From Lysobacteraceae bacterium (GTDB taxonomy: Bacteria > Pseudomonadota > Gammaproteobacteria > Nevskiales > Nevskiaceae): a stretch of DNA of 64,000 bases. Each line of letters starts with the position of its first letter. Position 1 is the first letter of the stretch. Shown here piece after piece: positions 26,876 through 37,818 of the stretch. The notes under the pieces are model-generated. The model searched no databases. It had not been told where the DNA came from and worked only from the letters and a program-made list of their open reading frames with translations. A program made the translations under genes and the position numbers. The stretch spans positions 1 through 64,000 of the forward strand of contig PNMW01000045.1 in assembly GCA_013823855.1 (NCBI GenBank). Direction: 5' to 3'.

Positions 26876-28230
26876 CGTGATCTCGGCGACGGCGGCAGAC
26901 CCCAGGACTTCAGGCGTTCGACACTGGCCCGGTAATGCGGCAGGCCGGTGACCAGCAGCAGGCTGGCCGCGAGCAGCGCCAAGGGCGGAGCCAGCGCCAG
27001 ACTGTAGCGGACCGCCCGATCGTCGCCGAACAGGTAGTCGGTGCACAGAGCCACCGCCGTCGGGCCAAGCCCGAGGCCGACCAGGTTGACCACGAACAGG
27101 TACAGCGCCGAGGCCTGGCTGCGCAGGGCATTGGGCATGATCTCCTGGATCGCCGCTGGCGCCACGCCGAACGGCATCGCCAGCCCGAACACCGCCGGCA
27201 TCAGCGCGATCACCGCCCAGCGGCTGCTGGCGAGCAGCGGAAAGGCGATGCAGAACGGCAACGCCAGCAGCGCGCCGCAGAGGCAGACGCGCAGCCCGGC
27301 GTCGACCACACCTCGCTTCAGCAGGCGATCGGCCAGCCGGCCGCCGACGATGATGCCGGCCGAACCGAACAGCGCGGTGACCGCGCCGTAGACGATGCCG
27401 ACGGTCGGCGCGTCCCAGCCGTGGTTGCGGATGAAGAAGCTGGGCACCCAGGCGGCACTGCCATAGGCCGCGAAGCTGACCAGGCCGATGCCGACGTGGT
27501 GGTGCAGCAGGGTCCGGCGATTGGCGCGGAACCAGCCGGCCGCGACCGGCAGCGGCACTTCGACGCCGGCACCAACGCCGTGGCGCAGCGGTTCGCGGAT
27601 CGCCAGGATCAGCAGGCTGAACAGCAGGCCGATCGCGCCGAGCAGCAGAAAGACCAGCTGCCACGGCCGCACCGCACCAAGCAGCGGCAAGGTCAGCTCG
27701 CCCTGTTCGGACGCGAAGCGGATGATCAGCCCGCCGAGCAGGAAGGCCAGCCCGGAGCCGACGTAGATGCCGGTCGAATAGACGCTGATCGCCGTCGCCC
27801 GCAGCCGCTGCGGGAAGCTGTCGGCGATCAGCGAATAGGCGCTCGGGCTCAAGGTGGCTTCGCCGACGCCAACGCCGATGCGAAACAGCAGGAAGCTCAG
27901 ATAGCTGCGCGCCAGGCCGCAGCCGGCGGTCATCAGGCTCCAGAACACGATGCCGACAGCGATCACGCCGCGCCGCGAGCGGACGTCGGCCAGCCGGCCG
28001 ATCGGAATGCCGCAGACCGTGTAGAACAGCGCAAAGCTCAGCCCCAGCAGATAGCTCATCTGGGTGTCGCTGATCGCCAGATCGCGACGCACCGGCGCCA
28101 CCAGCAGGTTGAGGATCTGCCGGTCGATGAACGAGATCACGTAGGCGACCATCAGGATCGCGACCGTCAGCCATGCGCGCCGCGCCGAGGGAAAGGCAGC
28201 GACAGCCGGCGGTTCGGGCGCGGGGTTCAT
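26872..28230 (-). CDS. MFS transporter, Spinster-like
   Basis: 452 residues with 12 predicted membrane segments. Major-facilitator motif A appears as GRLADVRSRRGVI after segment 2, and SFIDRQILNLLVAPVRRDLAISDTQMSYLLG in segment 1 to 2 is typical of the spinster-type / hexuronate-like group common in sphingomonads and hydrocarbon degraders. Stop overlaps the start of the PanE-like gene by four bases. Substrate unknown; an organic acid processed by the partner reductase is a reasonable guess. Confidence 0.82.
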   Translation of the reverse strand: MNPAPEPPAVAAFPSARRAWLTVAILMVAYVISFIDRQILNLLVAPVRRDLAISDTQMSYLLGLSFALFYTVCGIPIGRLADVRSRRGVIAVGIVFWSLMTAGCGLARSYLSFLLFRIGVGVGEATLSPSAYSLIADSFPQRLRATAISVYSTGIYVGSGLAFLLGGLIIRFASEQGELTLPLLGAVRPWQLVFLLLGAIGLLFSLLILAIREPLRHGVGAGVEVPLPVAAGWFRANRRTLLHHHVGIGLVSFAAYGSAAWVPSFFIRNHGWDAPTVGIVYGAVTALFGSAGIIVGGRLADRLLKRGVVDAGLRVCLCGALLALPFCIAFPLLASSRWAVIALMPAVFGLAMPFGVAPAAIQEIMPNALRSQASALYLFVVNLVGLGLGPTAVALCTDYLFGDDRAVRYSLALAPPLALLAASLLLVTGLPHYRASVERLKSWGLPPSPRSR

Positions 28231-28387
28231 GGCGGGTTCCTGGTCATCGTCAGCGCTGCATGAACTTCATGTACGCAGGTTCCGCCGATCTGGCTGCACT
28301 GCGCCAGTACCGCATGGCATGCCGTGTGCTTCACGAGAAGCGTCATCGGCAACGAGGCCGACTCCCGTCTTCACGGAAGCCTCTGCC

Positions 28388-29278
28388 ATGTCCGATCGTC
28401 TTGCCCGCCCCGCCCTGTCGTTCCTCATCGCCACCCTGATCGGCGGCTGCGCGCCGCTGGTGCCGCAATCCGGCATCGACCGGGTGCCGGCGCTGCAACG
28501 CGACGCGGCGTTCCGCATTCCGGTGTTCGAAGCCGGCGGCGACAGCGCACCGCCGGCGGCCGTCACGGTGATCGCAGCGATCGAGGCGCATTCCTGCCAG
28601 TTCTGGGAATTCAGCGAATCGCCGAGCAAGGACGACGCCCTGAAGCGCCTGCAGCTCGCCGCGCTGGCCGAAGGCGCCGACGGCATCGTCGACCTGCGCT
28701 TCGAGACCGACGAGCGCAATCGCTGGGCCGAGCGCTGCTGGGACAGCCTGGCCGCACGCGGCACGGCAGTGAAGTTCGATCGTGCAGTGCCGGCCGCCGC
28801 GTCCGCGCCGGTCGCGCCGATCACGGTCGCAGCCTCCCCGCCGACGCCGCCCGATACCGGGGCATGGCCGGCGACGGCGGCGGCCGCCGGCACCGCGAGC
28901 GCCGCCGATGGCAGCGCCGTGACCACCCTCGGCGACACCATCATTGCCTCCGGCACCGGCCGCGGCGAGCTGATGGACTGGATCCGCCGCCTCGGCATCC
29001 CGCGCAGCAGCTTCATCGCCCGCGGCCCCGGCGACGGCAATCTCGACTGGCTCGACGGCCCGGCGGAAATCGGCAGCTGGAACGTCAGGCTGCCGAAGTC
29101 GACGCAGGCCTCCTCGCTCGGCACCACGGTCACCGCCAGCGGCCTCGCGCTGGTGCCGGAGGTCAGCGCGCTGAGCTTCACCTCGCGCCAGCTCGGCTAC
29201 GACATGACCGGCACCTGGACCTGGACCCGCAACGGCACCTGGAACATGAGCGACCGCTACCTGCGCCGCCTGCCGTGA
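28388..29278 (+). CDS. Lipoprotein with RcsF-like N-terminal domain
   Basis: 296 residues from ATG 28388, which places a lipobox LIGGC at residues 17-21 after a short hydrophobic segment. Residues 55-130 (VTVIAAIEAHSCQFW, ALKRLQLAALAEGADGIVDLRF, AERCWDSLAARGTAVKF) resemble the RcsF/DUF4156-type domain with two cysteines. A Pro/Ala/Thr-rich linker (130-180) leads to a C-terminal region of strands that I do not recognise. Likely outer-membrane anchored. Stands alone, divergent from the MFS gene; 19 bases from the convergent Hsp70 gene end. Confidence 0.6.
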   Translation: MSDRLARPALSFLIATLIGGCAPLVPQSGIDRVPALQRDAAFRIPVFEAGGDSAPPAAVTVIAAIEAHSCQFWEFSESPSKDDALKRLQLAALAEGADGIVDLRFETDERNRWAERCWDSLAARGTAVKFDRAVPAAASAPVAPITVAASPPTPPDTGAWPATAAAAGTASAADGSAVTTLGDTIIASGTGRGELMDWIRRLGIPRSSFIARGPGDGNLDWLDGPAEIGSWNVRLPKSTQASSLGTTVTASGLALVPEVSALSFTSRQLGYDMTGTWTWTRNGTWNMSDRYLRRLP

Positions 29279-29297
29279 CCCGGCCGGCGGCGGCCGC

Positions 29298-30551
29298 TCA
29301 GGCGAACAGCCGCCCGGCGTAGACGCCGAGCCCGCGGGCGACGCTGGCGAACGGATCGCCATTGACCGATTCGGCGCGCGTGAAGGCGGCCGACAGCGCA
29401 TCGCGCAGCGCGCGGATGCCGGTCGAGCCGCCGGTGAAGTAGATCGCGTCGATCCGCTCGGCTTCGAGCCCGGCGGCATCGACGGTGTCCAGCGCCGTCT
29501 GCACGATCTTGGCGATGCCGGCGGTGATCGAGCGCGACAGCAGCGCGCCGTCGATGGGGATGCCGAGTTCGTCCTCGATGAAGCCCAGTTCCAGCCGCGT
29601 CTCGCCGCCATCGGCGACCGCGACCTTGGCGTCCTCGACGAGGCCGGCGATGCGGTGGCCTTCGCGCTCGCGCAGCACCTTCATCAGCCGCTGATGGTGC
29701 ACCGGCTGGTCATAGAAGATATCCAGCGTCTGGGCGCTGGCCAGCGCCTTGCGGGTGTACAGGAAGTTGATCTGGTGCCAGGTCGACAGTTCGAAGTAGA
29801 TCTGCGATGGCACCTGCTTGCCGTTCTTGCCCGGCGCGCCGAGGCCGAGGCAGGTCATCGCCGAGCGCAGGCTCAGGTACTGGTCGAAATCGGTACCGGC
29901 GATGTGCACGCCGCCATTGGCCAGCACATCGTGGCTGCGATCGAGATTGCGGGCCCGGCCGGGGCCGAGCCGCACCACCGAGAAGTCCGAGGTGCCGCCG
30001 CCGATATCGGCGACCAGCACCACGGTGTCCTGGGCCAGGGTGCGCTCGTAGTCGAGCGCGGCGGCGATCGGCTCGTACTGGAAGCGCACGTCGCGGAAGC
30101 CGACCGCTTCGGCGACGTCCCGCAGGGTGATCTCGGCGAGCTGGTCGCGCTCCGGGTTGTCGTCGACGAAGTGCACCGGCCGTCCCAGCACCACCCGGGT
30201 CAGCTCGCTGCCGGCCGCCGCTTCGGCGGTGCGCTTCAGATGGGCGAGAAAGCGGCTGATGATGTCGCGGTAGGCCACCGGCTGGCCTTCGATGATCGTC
30301 GTCTCGTTGATCAGCTCGCTGCCGAGCAGGCTTTTCAGCGAGCGCATCAGCCGCCCGCCGTAGCCGGCCTGGTATTCGGCAATCGCCTTCCGCCCGTAGG
30401 CGATCGAATGCTCGTCGGCGTTGAAGAACACCGCCGTCGGCAGGGTTTCCCGATCGCCTTCCAGCGGTACCAGCCGTGCCGGCCTGCCGCCATCGCCGAC
30501 GCAGGCAGCGGAATTCGAGGTGCCAAAGTCGATGGCGGCGTATGCGGTCAT
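29298..30551 (-). CDS. Hsp70-family protein, YegD-like
   Basis: 417 residues, only the actin-like ATPase part of Hsp70; the substrate-binding domain is missing, as normal for YegD. Phosphate loop IDFGTSNSA at residues 7-15, second nucleotide motif VADIGGGTSDFSVV near residue 200, and adenosine motif FTGGSTGIRAL near residue 377. Divergent from a small Trp-rich gene. Cellular role of YegD proteins is not known. Confidence 0.88.
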   Translation of the reverse strand: MTAYAAIDFGTSNSAACVGDGGRPARLVPLEGDRETLPTAVFFNADEHSIAYGRKAIAEYQAGYGGRLMRSLKSLLGSELINETTIIEGQPVAYRDIISRFLAHLKRTAEAAAGSELTRVVLGRPVHFVDDNPERDQLAEITLRDVAEAVGFRDVRFQYEPIAAALDYERTLAQDTVVLVADIGGGTSDFSVVRLGPGRARNLDRSHDVLANGGVHIAGTDFDQYLSLRSAMTCLGLGAPGKNGKQVPSQIYFELSTWHQINFLYTRKALASAQTLDIFYDQPVHHQRLMKVLREREGHRIAGLVEDAKVAVADGGETRLELGFIEDELGIPIDGALLSRSITAGIAKIVQTALDTVDAAGLEAERIDAIYFTGGSTGIRALRDALSAAFTRAESVNGDPFASVARGLGVYAGRLFA

Positions 30552-30656
30552 GGTGATTTCGACGCGAGATCCGCGCGGTGCGCGGACCCCGGATGGAACG
30601 GGGCGCGCAGTTTACTCGTCCGCGCCCGCCGCGAGCGTTTCCGTAGACTGCCGCCG

Positions 30657-30893
30657 ATGAACACGCCCGCCCGGACCCCGCTGCACCCGAAGCAGCTGCC
30701 GCTCAGCAAGTGGACCGCCGTCCACCCGGTGAACAAGGAAAAGCACTTCATCGTCATCCGGATCATCGAACCCGAGCCGGCGACCGCGCCGGTCGTCGAG
30801 GTCGAGCTGCAGGCGGTCCATTCCGGCCGCCTGCAGGTGCTGCCATGGCGGGCGCTGACGGACGCCACGGTGTGGACGCGCGGCTGGATCTGA
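30657..30893 (+). CDS. Small Trp-rich conserved protein (TIGR02450 type)
   Basis: 78 residues. Conserved pattern matches the short family with SKWTAVHPVNKEKHF at the start, a central VEVELQAVHSGR and the ending LPWRALTDATVWTRGW. The function is not known; it is found as a stand-alone cytosolic protein in many gammaproteobacteria. Ends just before a hairpin that may terminate both this gene and groEL. Confidence 0.8.
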   Translation: MNTPARTPLHPKQLPLSKWTAVHPVNKEKHFIVIRIIEPEPATAPVVEVELQAVHSGRLQVLPWRALTDATVWTRGWI

Positions 30894-30905
30894 ACGGCAC
30901 AACGG

Positions 30906-30933
30906 AAAAAGGCCCCGTTTCCGGAGCCTTTTC
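30906..30933 (-). terminator. Rho-independent terminator of groESL
   Basis: On the minus strand AAAAGGCTCCG, loop GAAA, CGGGGCC then TTTTT: a seven-base-pair GC-rich stem with one G-U pair followed by a T-run, 30 bases beyond the groEL stop. It can also fold on the plus strand after the small Trp-rich gene. Confidence 0.75.
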
Positions 30934-30963
30934 CCGACCTCATGCCGCTGCAAGCAAGGGGAC

Positions 30964-32688
<1,725 letters not shown>

Positions 32689-32979
32689 TCACTTCGAGAA
32701 CACCGCGAGGATGTCGTCTTCGCGCAGGATCACCAGGTCCTGGCCGTCGACCTTCACTTCGGTGCCCGAATACTTGCCGATCAGGATGGTGTCGCCGGCC
32801 TTGACGTCGACGGCGTGGACCTTGCCGTCGTCCGAGCGCTTGCCCGGGCCGACCGCGATCACTTCCGCCTTCAGCGGCTTTTCGGCAGCGGAGTCCGGGA
32901 TGATGATGCCGCCCAGGGACTTCTTCTCTTCTTCGAGGCGCTTGACGATGACGCGGTCGTGCAGGGGACGCAGACTCAT
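32689..32979 (-). CDS. groS: Co-chaperonin GroES
   Basis: 96 residues from ATG 32979: [35 protein letters not shown], with the mobile loop that contacts GroEL at residues 17-32, and the C-terminal [12 protein letters not shown]. First gene of the operon, downstream of a sigma-70-type promoter and a CIRCE-like operator at 33063-33116. AGGAG lies before the start. Confidence 0.98.
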   Translation of the reverse strand: MSLRPLHDRVIVKRLEEEKKSLGGIIIPDSAAEKPLKAEVIAVGPGKRSDDGKVHAVDVKAGDTILIGKYSGTEVKVDGQDLVILREDDILAVFSK

Positions 32980-33062
32980 GTTCTCAACTCCTGTTTGTTT
33001 GGTTGTGCTGACGATTCCGGAGGGGCGGCGACCTTGGCGCTGATCGCGCATCGGTCTTGTTG

Positions 33063-33089
33063 TTAGCACTCTCCCCCGGAGGCTGCTAA
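33063..33089. promoter_or_regulatory. CIRCE-like HrcA operator of groESL
   Basis: TTAGCACTC, 9-base spacer, GGCTGCTAA. One arm is a perfect CIRCE arm; the other differs from GAGTGCTAA at two positions. It directly follows the -10 hexamer on the minus strand, the standard place for HrcA control, and is 84 bases upstream of groES. Confidence 0.8.
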
Positions 33090-33116
33090 TTCTAGGGGGC
33101 ATCCCCGCCGTTACAA
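33089..33116 (-). promoter_or_regulatory. Sigma-70-type promoter of groESL
   Basis: Minus strand TTGTAA (33116-33111), 16-base spacer, TAGAAT (33094-33089). The -10 abuts the CIRCE-like dyad so that bound HrcA would cover the transcription start. Confidence 0.65.
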
Positions 33117-33217
33117 GGGGGTGCGCGACTTTAATTTCGTCGCACCATGCTGGTGCAGCCGCCACCACCGCTTCCTCCTTCTGGGGAAGGCCGGCGCCAC
33201 TTTCAAGAGCCGGCGGA

Positions 33218-36010
33218 TCAGCGCGGCAGCAGGTTCAGGGCCCGCGCCCGGGCCAGCGCGGCGGCGCGACTGGACACGCCGAGCTTTCCGTAGAGGTTCT
33301 GCAGATGCCATTTGACGGTGGTCAGGCTGACCTCGGTGCGATCGGCAAGCTGCTGATTGGAAAGGCCGGCATCGATGTAGCGCAGCAGTTCCAGCTCGCG
33401 CGGCGTCGGCTTGCCGAGCAGCCGGGGAAGCGCCTGCAGATCGGCGATCCGGACCTGCGCCTGGCGGTCGCCGGCCGGCAGCTGCCGGCAGCGTTCGGCG
33501 AAGAAGCGGCGCTCGTCGTCGCTGGCAAAACCCCAGGCCGAGGCGCGGGTCTCGGCGATCGCCCGCGCCAGCGTGTCCGGGTGATCGCCGAACGGGCGGA
33601 CGATCCGGCGGCTGGCCGCCATGGTGATGGCCCGGGTGATGTGCCGGACCGCGAGCGCGGCCTGATCGGCGCGGATCGCGATCGCCGCGCTGTCGAGCGC
33701 CAGTTCGACCTGCCGCGCCGCGCAGTCCTGGGCCTTCGCACGGCGCAGCTCCTCGGCGATCAGCGGCAGCGCCTGCGGGTGACGATCGGCGGCGATCAGC
33801 AGTTCGATGCGCAGCGCCGCCAGCAGGGATTCGGTCAGCGCGATGCCGGCTGCCGGCCGATTCCGCGGGCGCCGGCCGGCGCCGTCGATGACCACCCCGA
33901 TCCGCGCCGCCTCGGCCCGGGCTTCCTCCAGGCGGCCGAGTCGGAGCAGCCGCCGGGCCAGGAAGCAGGACAGCATCAGCGCCAGCCGTGGCGGATAGGC
34001 GGCGGCGATCTCGCGCAGCAGGTGCGGGGGCTGCAGGCCGTCCCAGAGCAGCACGGCCGCTTCCAGCCCGCAGGCCGCCGCTTCGAGAAAGCCGTGGCTG
34101 CGCGAGTCGCCGAGACCGGCGTCGAGCAGCGCCCTCGCCTCGCCGTCGAGACCCATGCCGACCGCCGCCCGCGCGCCGACCAGCGCCAGGGTGCCGACGA
34201 TGCCGCTGTCCTCGCCGAGCGTGGCGCGCACTGTCGCCAGCACCGGTGCCAGCTCGGCCCGTGCTGCGGCGTAGCTGCCCTCGTGGATCGCCGGCAGCGC
34301 CGCGTAGGCGGATACCCAGCCGTCGACATAGACGCTCGCCGCCTGGAACGCGGTCTCGCGGGCGGCGGCGATGGCCCGGCGCGACTCGACGAAGGCGAAG
34401 CGGTTGGCGTGATAGCCGCTGATGATGCAATGCGCCGCCGTGCGGTTGAAGGCGTCGTCGCCGGCGCCGGCATCGGCCAGCCAGGCGCTGGCGCCGCGAT
34501 GGGCGTCGTCGAGGTGGTCGGTCAGGCTGTCGATCGAGGTGCGCAGGATATGGACGCGCCGCTGCAGGTCGCGATCCGGCGTATCGGCCCGCTGCACGCG
34601 GCTGGCCAGCGCGGCGCTATGGCGGCGGGCATCGTCGTAGCGCCGGTGAAAGGCCAGCGCCCAGACGAACCAGTACTCGGCTTCCGGCCCGGCCTGCCGG
34701 CCGCGCGGCGGGTGCTGGGCATGCAGGGCGTCAAGCCAGCGCAGGTACTGGCGCACATCGCCGCGATCGCGGACGAAGCCCGGCGCGATCCGCTCGAGGA
34801 TCTGGCGCGCCGTGGCGACCGAGCCGGAGGCCAGCGCGTAGTCGACGGCATCGCGCCAGTCGCCGCTGCGCTCGCAGGCACGGGCGGCGCGGATCAACAG
34901 CGTCTGCCGGCGCTTCGGTGTCAGCAACCGTTCGGCCTCGAAGCGCAGGTGATCGCGGAACAGGCCGTGGAGGCGGTAGCGGCCGCGGCTGCGGTCGAGC
35001 GGGATCACGAACACGTTGTGCTCGATCAGGTAGGCCAGATGGCTGTTGACCCCGGCGCCGCCGATCGCCTGGGCGCACAGCTCGGCGCTGAACGTGCGCA
35101 GCTGCGCCAGGCCGTACAGGAACTCGCGCAGCGCATCGGAAAAGCCGGACAGCACCTGCCGGTTCAGCAGCTGCGCCAGCGCCTCGTCGGAGCCGGAGAA
35201 ATCCTGCAGCGCGCGGCGCGGCTCATCGGCATGGCTGAGGATGATCTGCGCCATCCGCACCGCCGCCGGCCAGCCCTCGGTGCGGACGGCGACCCGGGTA
35301 ACGCCATCCGCGCCGATCGCCCCGGCCAGCGCAGGCCCGAGCAGCGCCGCCACTTCCCGTTCATCGAAGGCCAGCGCGCCGGCGTCGATCGGCCACAGGC
35401 GGCCTTCGAGCCGCGCCCGCGCGGCATCGAACGGCAGCTCGCGGGTGCTGCTGAATACCAGCCGCAGATCGGCGCGGGTGTCGAAGCACAGGCGGTCGAT
35501 CAGCCGGCCGAGCGCGGCATCCGGGCAGCCCTGCAGGTTGTCGAGAAACAGGCTCAGCGGTTCCGGCCAGCGGTTCAGGACGTCGATCAGGCCGTCGATC
35601 CGGGTATCGACCGGATCGTCGCCGCGGAACAGCGCATGGGTCGGATGCAGGCGCGATTCGCGGCCGGCGAGCAGGGCTTCGAGCGCGTCGATCAGGCTGT
35701 CGATCGCCAGTTCGCGGTCGTCGAGCGCGAACCACAGGCAGGCGCGGCCGGCACGGCGCTGGCTGGCAAGCCACATCGACATCAGCACGGTCTTGCCGTA
35801 GCCGACCGGCGCGACGATGGCGACCAGCTTGGCCGCCTGTCCTTCCGCCGTCTGCAGCCGCGCCATGGCCCGCGTCGGCAGGCCGCGGAAGATGAACGCC
35901 GGCGGCTCGCCGAGAACGGGCGCGGACCGGGGATCAGCTGAGGCGGGGCACGGATCTGGAGTCACGAAAGCGGTGATTTCCGTTGTGGGAACAAGCACTT
36001 TGCTTGGCAT
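33218..36010 (-). CDS. MalT/AlkS-type ATP-dependent LuxR-family regulator
   Basis: 930 residues from ATG 36010. N-terminal STAND ATPase with Walker A APVGYGKT at residues 67-74 and a LFLDN Walker B-like strand near 157; a long helical-repeat sensor region (about 350-850) follows; C-terminal LuxR helix-turn-helix at about 866-925 ([45 protein letters not shown], given here only by its positions in part). This is the architecture of MalT and of AlkS, the alkane-responsive activator. It is divergent from the CYP153-ferredoxin pair with 114 bases between starts, so it most likely activates them. The inducer is unknown. Confidence 0.85.
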   Translation of the reverse strand: MPSKVLVPTTEITAFVTPDPCPASADPRSAPVLGEPPAFIFRGLPTRAMARLQTAEGQAAKLVAIVAPVGYGKTVLMSMWLASQRRAGRACLWFALDDRELAIDSLIDALEALLAGRESRLHPTHALFRGDDPVDTRIDGLIDVLNRWPEPLSLFLDNLQGCPDAALGRLIDRLCFDTRADLRLVFSSTRELPFDAARARLEGRLWPIDAGALAFDEREVAALLGPALAGAIGADGVTRVAVRTEGWPAAVRMAQIILSHADEPRRALQDFSGSDEALAQLLNRQVLSGFSDALREFLYGLAQLRTFSAELCAQAIGGAGVNSHLAYLIEHNVFVIPLDRSRGRYRLHGLFRDHLRFEAERLLTPKRRQTLLIRAARACERSGDWRDAVDYALASGSVATARQILERIAPGFVRDRGDVRQYLRWLDALHAQHPPRGRQAGPEAEYWFVWALAFHRRYDDARRHSAALASRVQRADTPDRDLQRRVHILRTSIDSLTDHLDDAHRGASAWLADAGAGDDAFNRTAAHCIISGYHANRFAFVESRRAIAAARETAFQAASVYVDGWVSAYAALPAIHEGSYAAARAELAPVLATVRATLGEDSGIVGTLALVGARAAVGMGLDGEARALLDAGLGDSRSHGFLEAAACGLEAAVLLWDGLQPPHLLREIAAAYPPRLALMLSCFLARRLLRLGRLEEARAEAARIGVVIDGAGRRPRNRPAAGIALTESLLAALRIELLIAADRHPQALPLIAEELRRAKAQDCAARQVELALDSAAIAIRADQAALAVRHITRAITMAASRRIVRPFGDHPDTLARAIAETRASAWGFASDDERRFFAERCRQLPAGDRQAQVRIADLQALPRLLGKPTPRELELLRYIDAGLSNQQLADRTEVSLTTVKWHLQNLYGKLGVSSRAAALARARALNLLPR

Positions 36011-36124
36011 CGCCAGAGCTTCGCCGAGCCAGCGAAGCCGCAGCCTGCTCGAAAGTACGGGTACGGGGCAAACCCGGGTTCGCAGACTGCAGGCCGAATC
36101 GGATCGTCCCGCCGGAGCCACACG

Positions 36125-37393
36125 ATGAACGCAGCCGTGAAGCCACCCCAGCACCATGTCGAGCGCGCCCGCACGATGCCGCTGGCCGACATCGACGTCA
36201 GCGACGTGACCCTTTACCAGCAGGAAGCCCTGGCGCCGTATTTCGAGCGCCTGCGCCGGGAAGCGCCGGTGCACTGGTGCCGGGACAGCCTGTACGGCGG
36301 CTACTGGTCGATCACCCGGTTCCACGACATCGTCGCGATCGACACCAACCACAAGCAGTTCTCGTCCGATCACACGAATGGCAGCTTCGTGCTCGACGAC
36401 ACCACGCTGAACGCCGTCGACGGCGGCATCTCGCTGCCGAACTTCCTGGGCATGGACCCGCCGGTCCATGACCTCCACCGGATGGCGGTCAGCCCGATCG
36501 TCGCGCCGGCCAACCTGCTGCGCTTCGAAAGCCTGATCCGCAGCCGCACGAAGGAACTGTTCGACAGCCTGCCGACAGGTTCGACCTTCAACTGGGTCGA
36601 GCAGGTGTCGATCCCGCTGACCACGATGATGCTGGCGACCCTGCTCGACTTCCCGTTCGAGGATCGCGCCAGGCTGACCCGCTGGAGCGACATCGTCACC
36701 ACCCGCCCGGGCTACGGACTGGTCGATTCCTGGGAACAGCGCACCGCCGAGCTGATGGAATGCCTGGCCTACTTCCAGAATCTCTGGGACCAGCGCCAGA
36801 AGCTGCCGCCGAAGGCCGACCTGATCTCGATGCTGGCGCATTCGCCGGCCATGCAGGGCCTCACGCCGACCGACTTCATCGGCATGCTGGTGCTCTTGAT
36901 CGTCGGCGGCAACGACACCACCCGCAGCTCGATGTCCGGCAGCGCGATGGCCGCCCACCTGTACCCGGCCGAGTTCGCCAAGGCCAAGGCCGATCCGGCG
37001 CTGCTGGCCAGCGTGGTGCCGGAGGTGATCCGCTGGCAGACGCCGATCTCGCACATGCGCCGCACCGCGATCGAGGACGTCGAGTTCCGCGGTCAAGCGA
37101 TCCGGAAGGGCGACAAGGTGGTGATGTGGTACCTGTCCGGCAACCGCGACGAGGAGGTCATCGAGCGGCCGCACGACTTCATCGCCGACCGCCCGAACGC
37201 CCGCCGTCATCTGTCGTTCGGCTTCGGCATCCACCGCTGCCTCGGCAACCGTCTGGCCGAGCTGCAGATCCGGGTGCTCTGGGAAGAGATGCTGCGGCGC
37301 TACGCGACGATCGAGGTGGTCGGCGAACCGCTGCGGGTGCCGTCGAACCTGATCCACGGCTACCTCGACATCCAGACCCGACTGCACGCCTGA
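36125..37393 (+). CDS. Cytochrome P450, CYP153-type alkane/fatty-acid terminal hydroxylase
   Basis: 422 residues. Complete P450 core: I-helix oxygen-binding GGNDTT at 261-266, ExxR in PEVIRW at 299-304, and heme-binding [10 protein letters not shown] with axial Cys372. The I-helix stretch [14 protein letters not shown] and the overall length match CYP153 enzymes, which hydroxylate the terminal carbon of medium-chain alkanes and related aliphatics using ferredoxin and a ferredoxin reductase. Followed after 29 bases by the ferredoxin gene and then a FadL-type porin. CYP153 is my assignment from memory of the family; other bacterial class I P450s are possible. Confidence 0.82.
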   Translation: MNAAVKPPQHHVERARTMPLADIDVSDVTLYQQEALAPYFERLRREAPVHWCRDSLYGGYWSITRFHDIVAIDTNHKQFSSDHTNGSFVLDDTTLNAVDGGISLPNFLGMDPPVHDLHRMAVSPIVAPANLLRFESLIRSRTKELFDSLPTGSTFNWVEQVSIPLTTMMLATLLDFPFEDRARLTRWSDIVTTRPGYGLVDSWEQRTAELMECLAYFQNLWDQRQKLPPKADLISMLAHSPAMQGLTPTDFIGMLVLLIVGGNDTTRSSMSGSAMAAHLYPAEFAKAKADPALLASVVPEVIRWQTPISHMRRTAIEDVEFRGQAIRKGDKVVMWYLSGNRDEEVIERPHDFIADRPNARRHLSFGFGIHRCLGNRLAELQIRVLWEEMLRRYATIEVVGEPLRVPSNLIHGYLDIQTRLHA

Positions 37394-37422
37394 TCCCCAG
37401 CGCATCGCCACCGAGCACATCC

Positions 37423-37746
37423 ATGCCGAAGATCACCTACATCACGTCCACCGGCGTCGAGCACGTCGTCGATGCCGACAGCGGCGTGTCGGCCATGCAG
37501 GCGGCCGTCAGCCACCGCGTTCCCGGCATCGACGGCGACTGCGGCGGTGTGGCCGCCTGCGGCACCTGCCACGTCTGGGTCGACCAGAACTGGCTCGACC
37601 GCATCGGCCCGGCCCGGCCCGGCATCGAATCCGAGATGCTGGCGCTGACCGATGGCGCGAGCCCGTTCAGCCGGCTGGCCTGCCAGATCGAGCTGGCCGA
37701 CCTGCACGAAGGCCTGGTCCTGAGAATGCCGACCGATCAGCACTGA
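37423..37746 (+). CDS. [2Fe-2S] ferredoxin, adrenodoxin/putidaredoxin type
   Basis: 107 residues. Cluster ligands C40-x5-C46-x2-C49 and C87 (DCGGVAACGTCH and RLACQ) have the spacing of vertebrate-type ferredoxins that serve P450s. It lies 29 bases after the P450 gene and should deliver electrons to it. The usual partner, an FAD-dependent ferredoxin reductase, is not in the window and must be supplied from elsewhere. Confidence 0.92.
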   Translation: MPKITYITSTGVEHVVDADSGVSAMQAAVSHRVPGIDGDCGGVAACGTCHVWVDQNWLDRIGPARPGIESEMLALTDGASPFSRLACQIELADLHEGLVLRMPTDQH

Positions 37747-37818
37747 GCCGCGACCGGGGCTTACGGAATTCACGTAACAGCGTTCACAATACTGGCAGAC
37801 CCGACCGAACTCCCTGCC

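Noticed and set aside
33218..37420. A single 1400-codon frame on the minus strand running from the regulator through the region opposite the P450 gene
   Set aside because: Only the part up to 36010 has regulator homology; the rest is antisense to the P450 with no motif. GC-rich DNA leaves such antisense frames open by chance.
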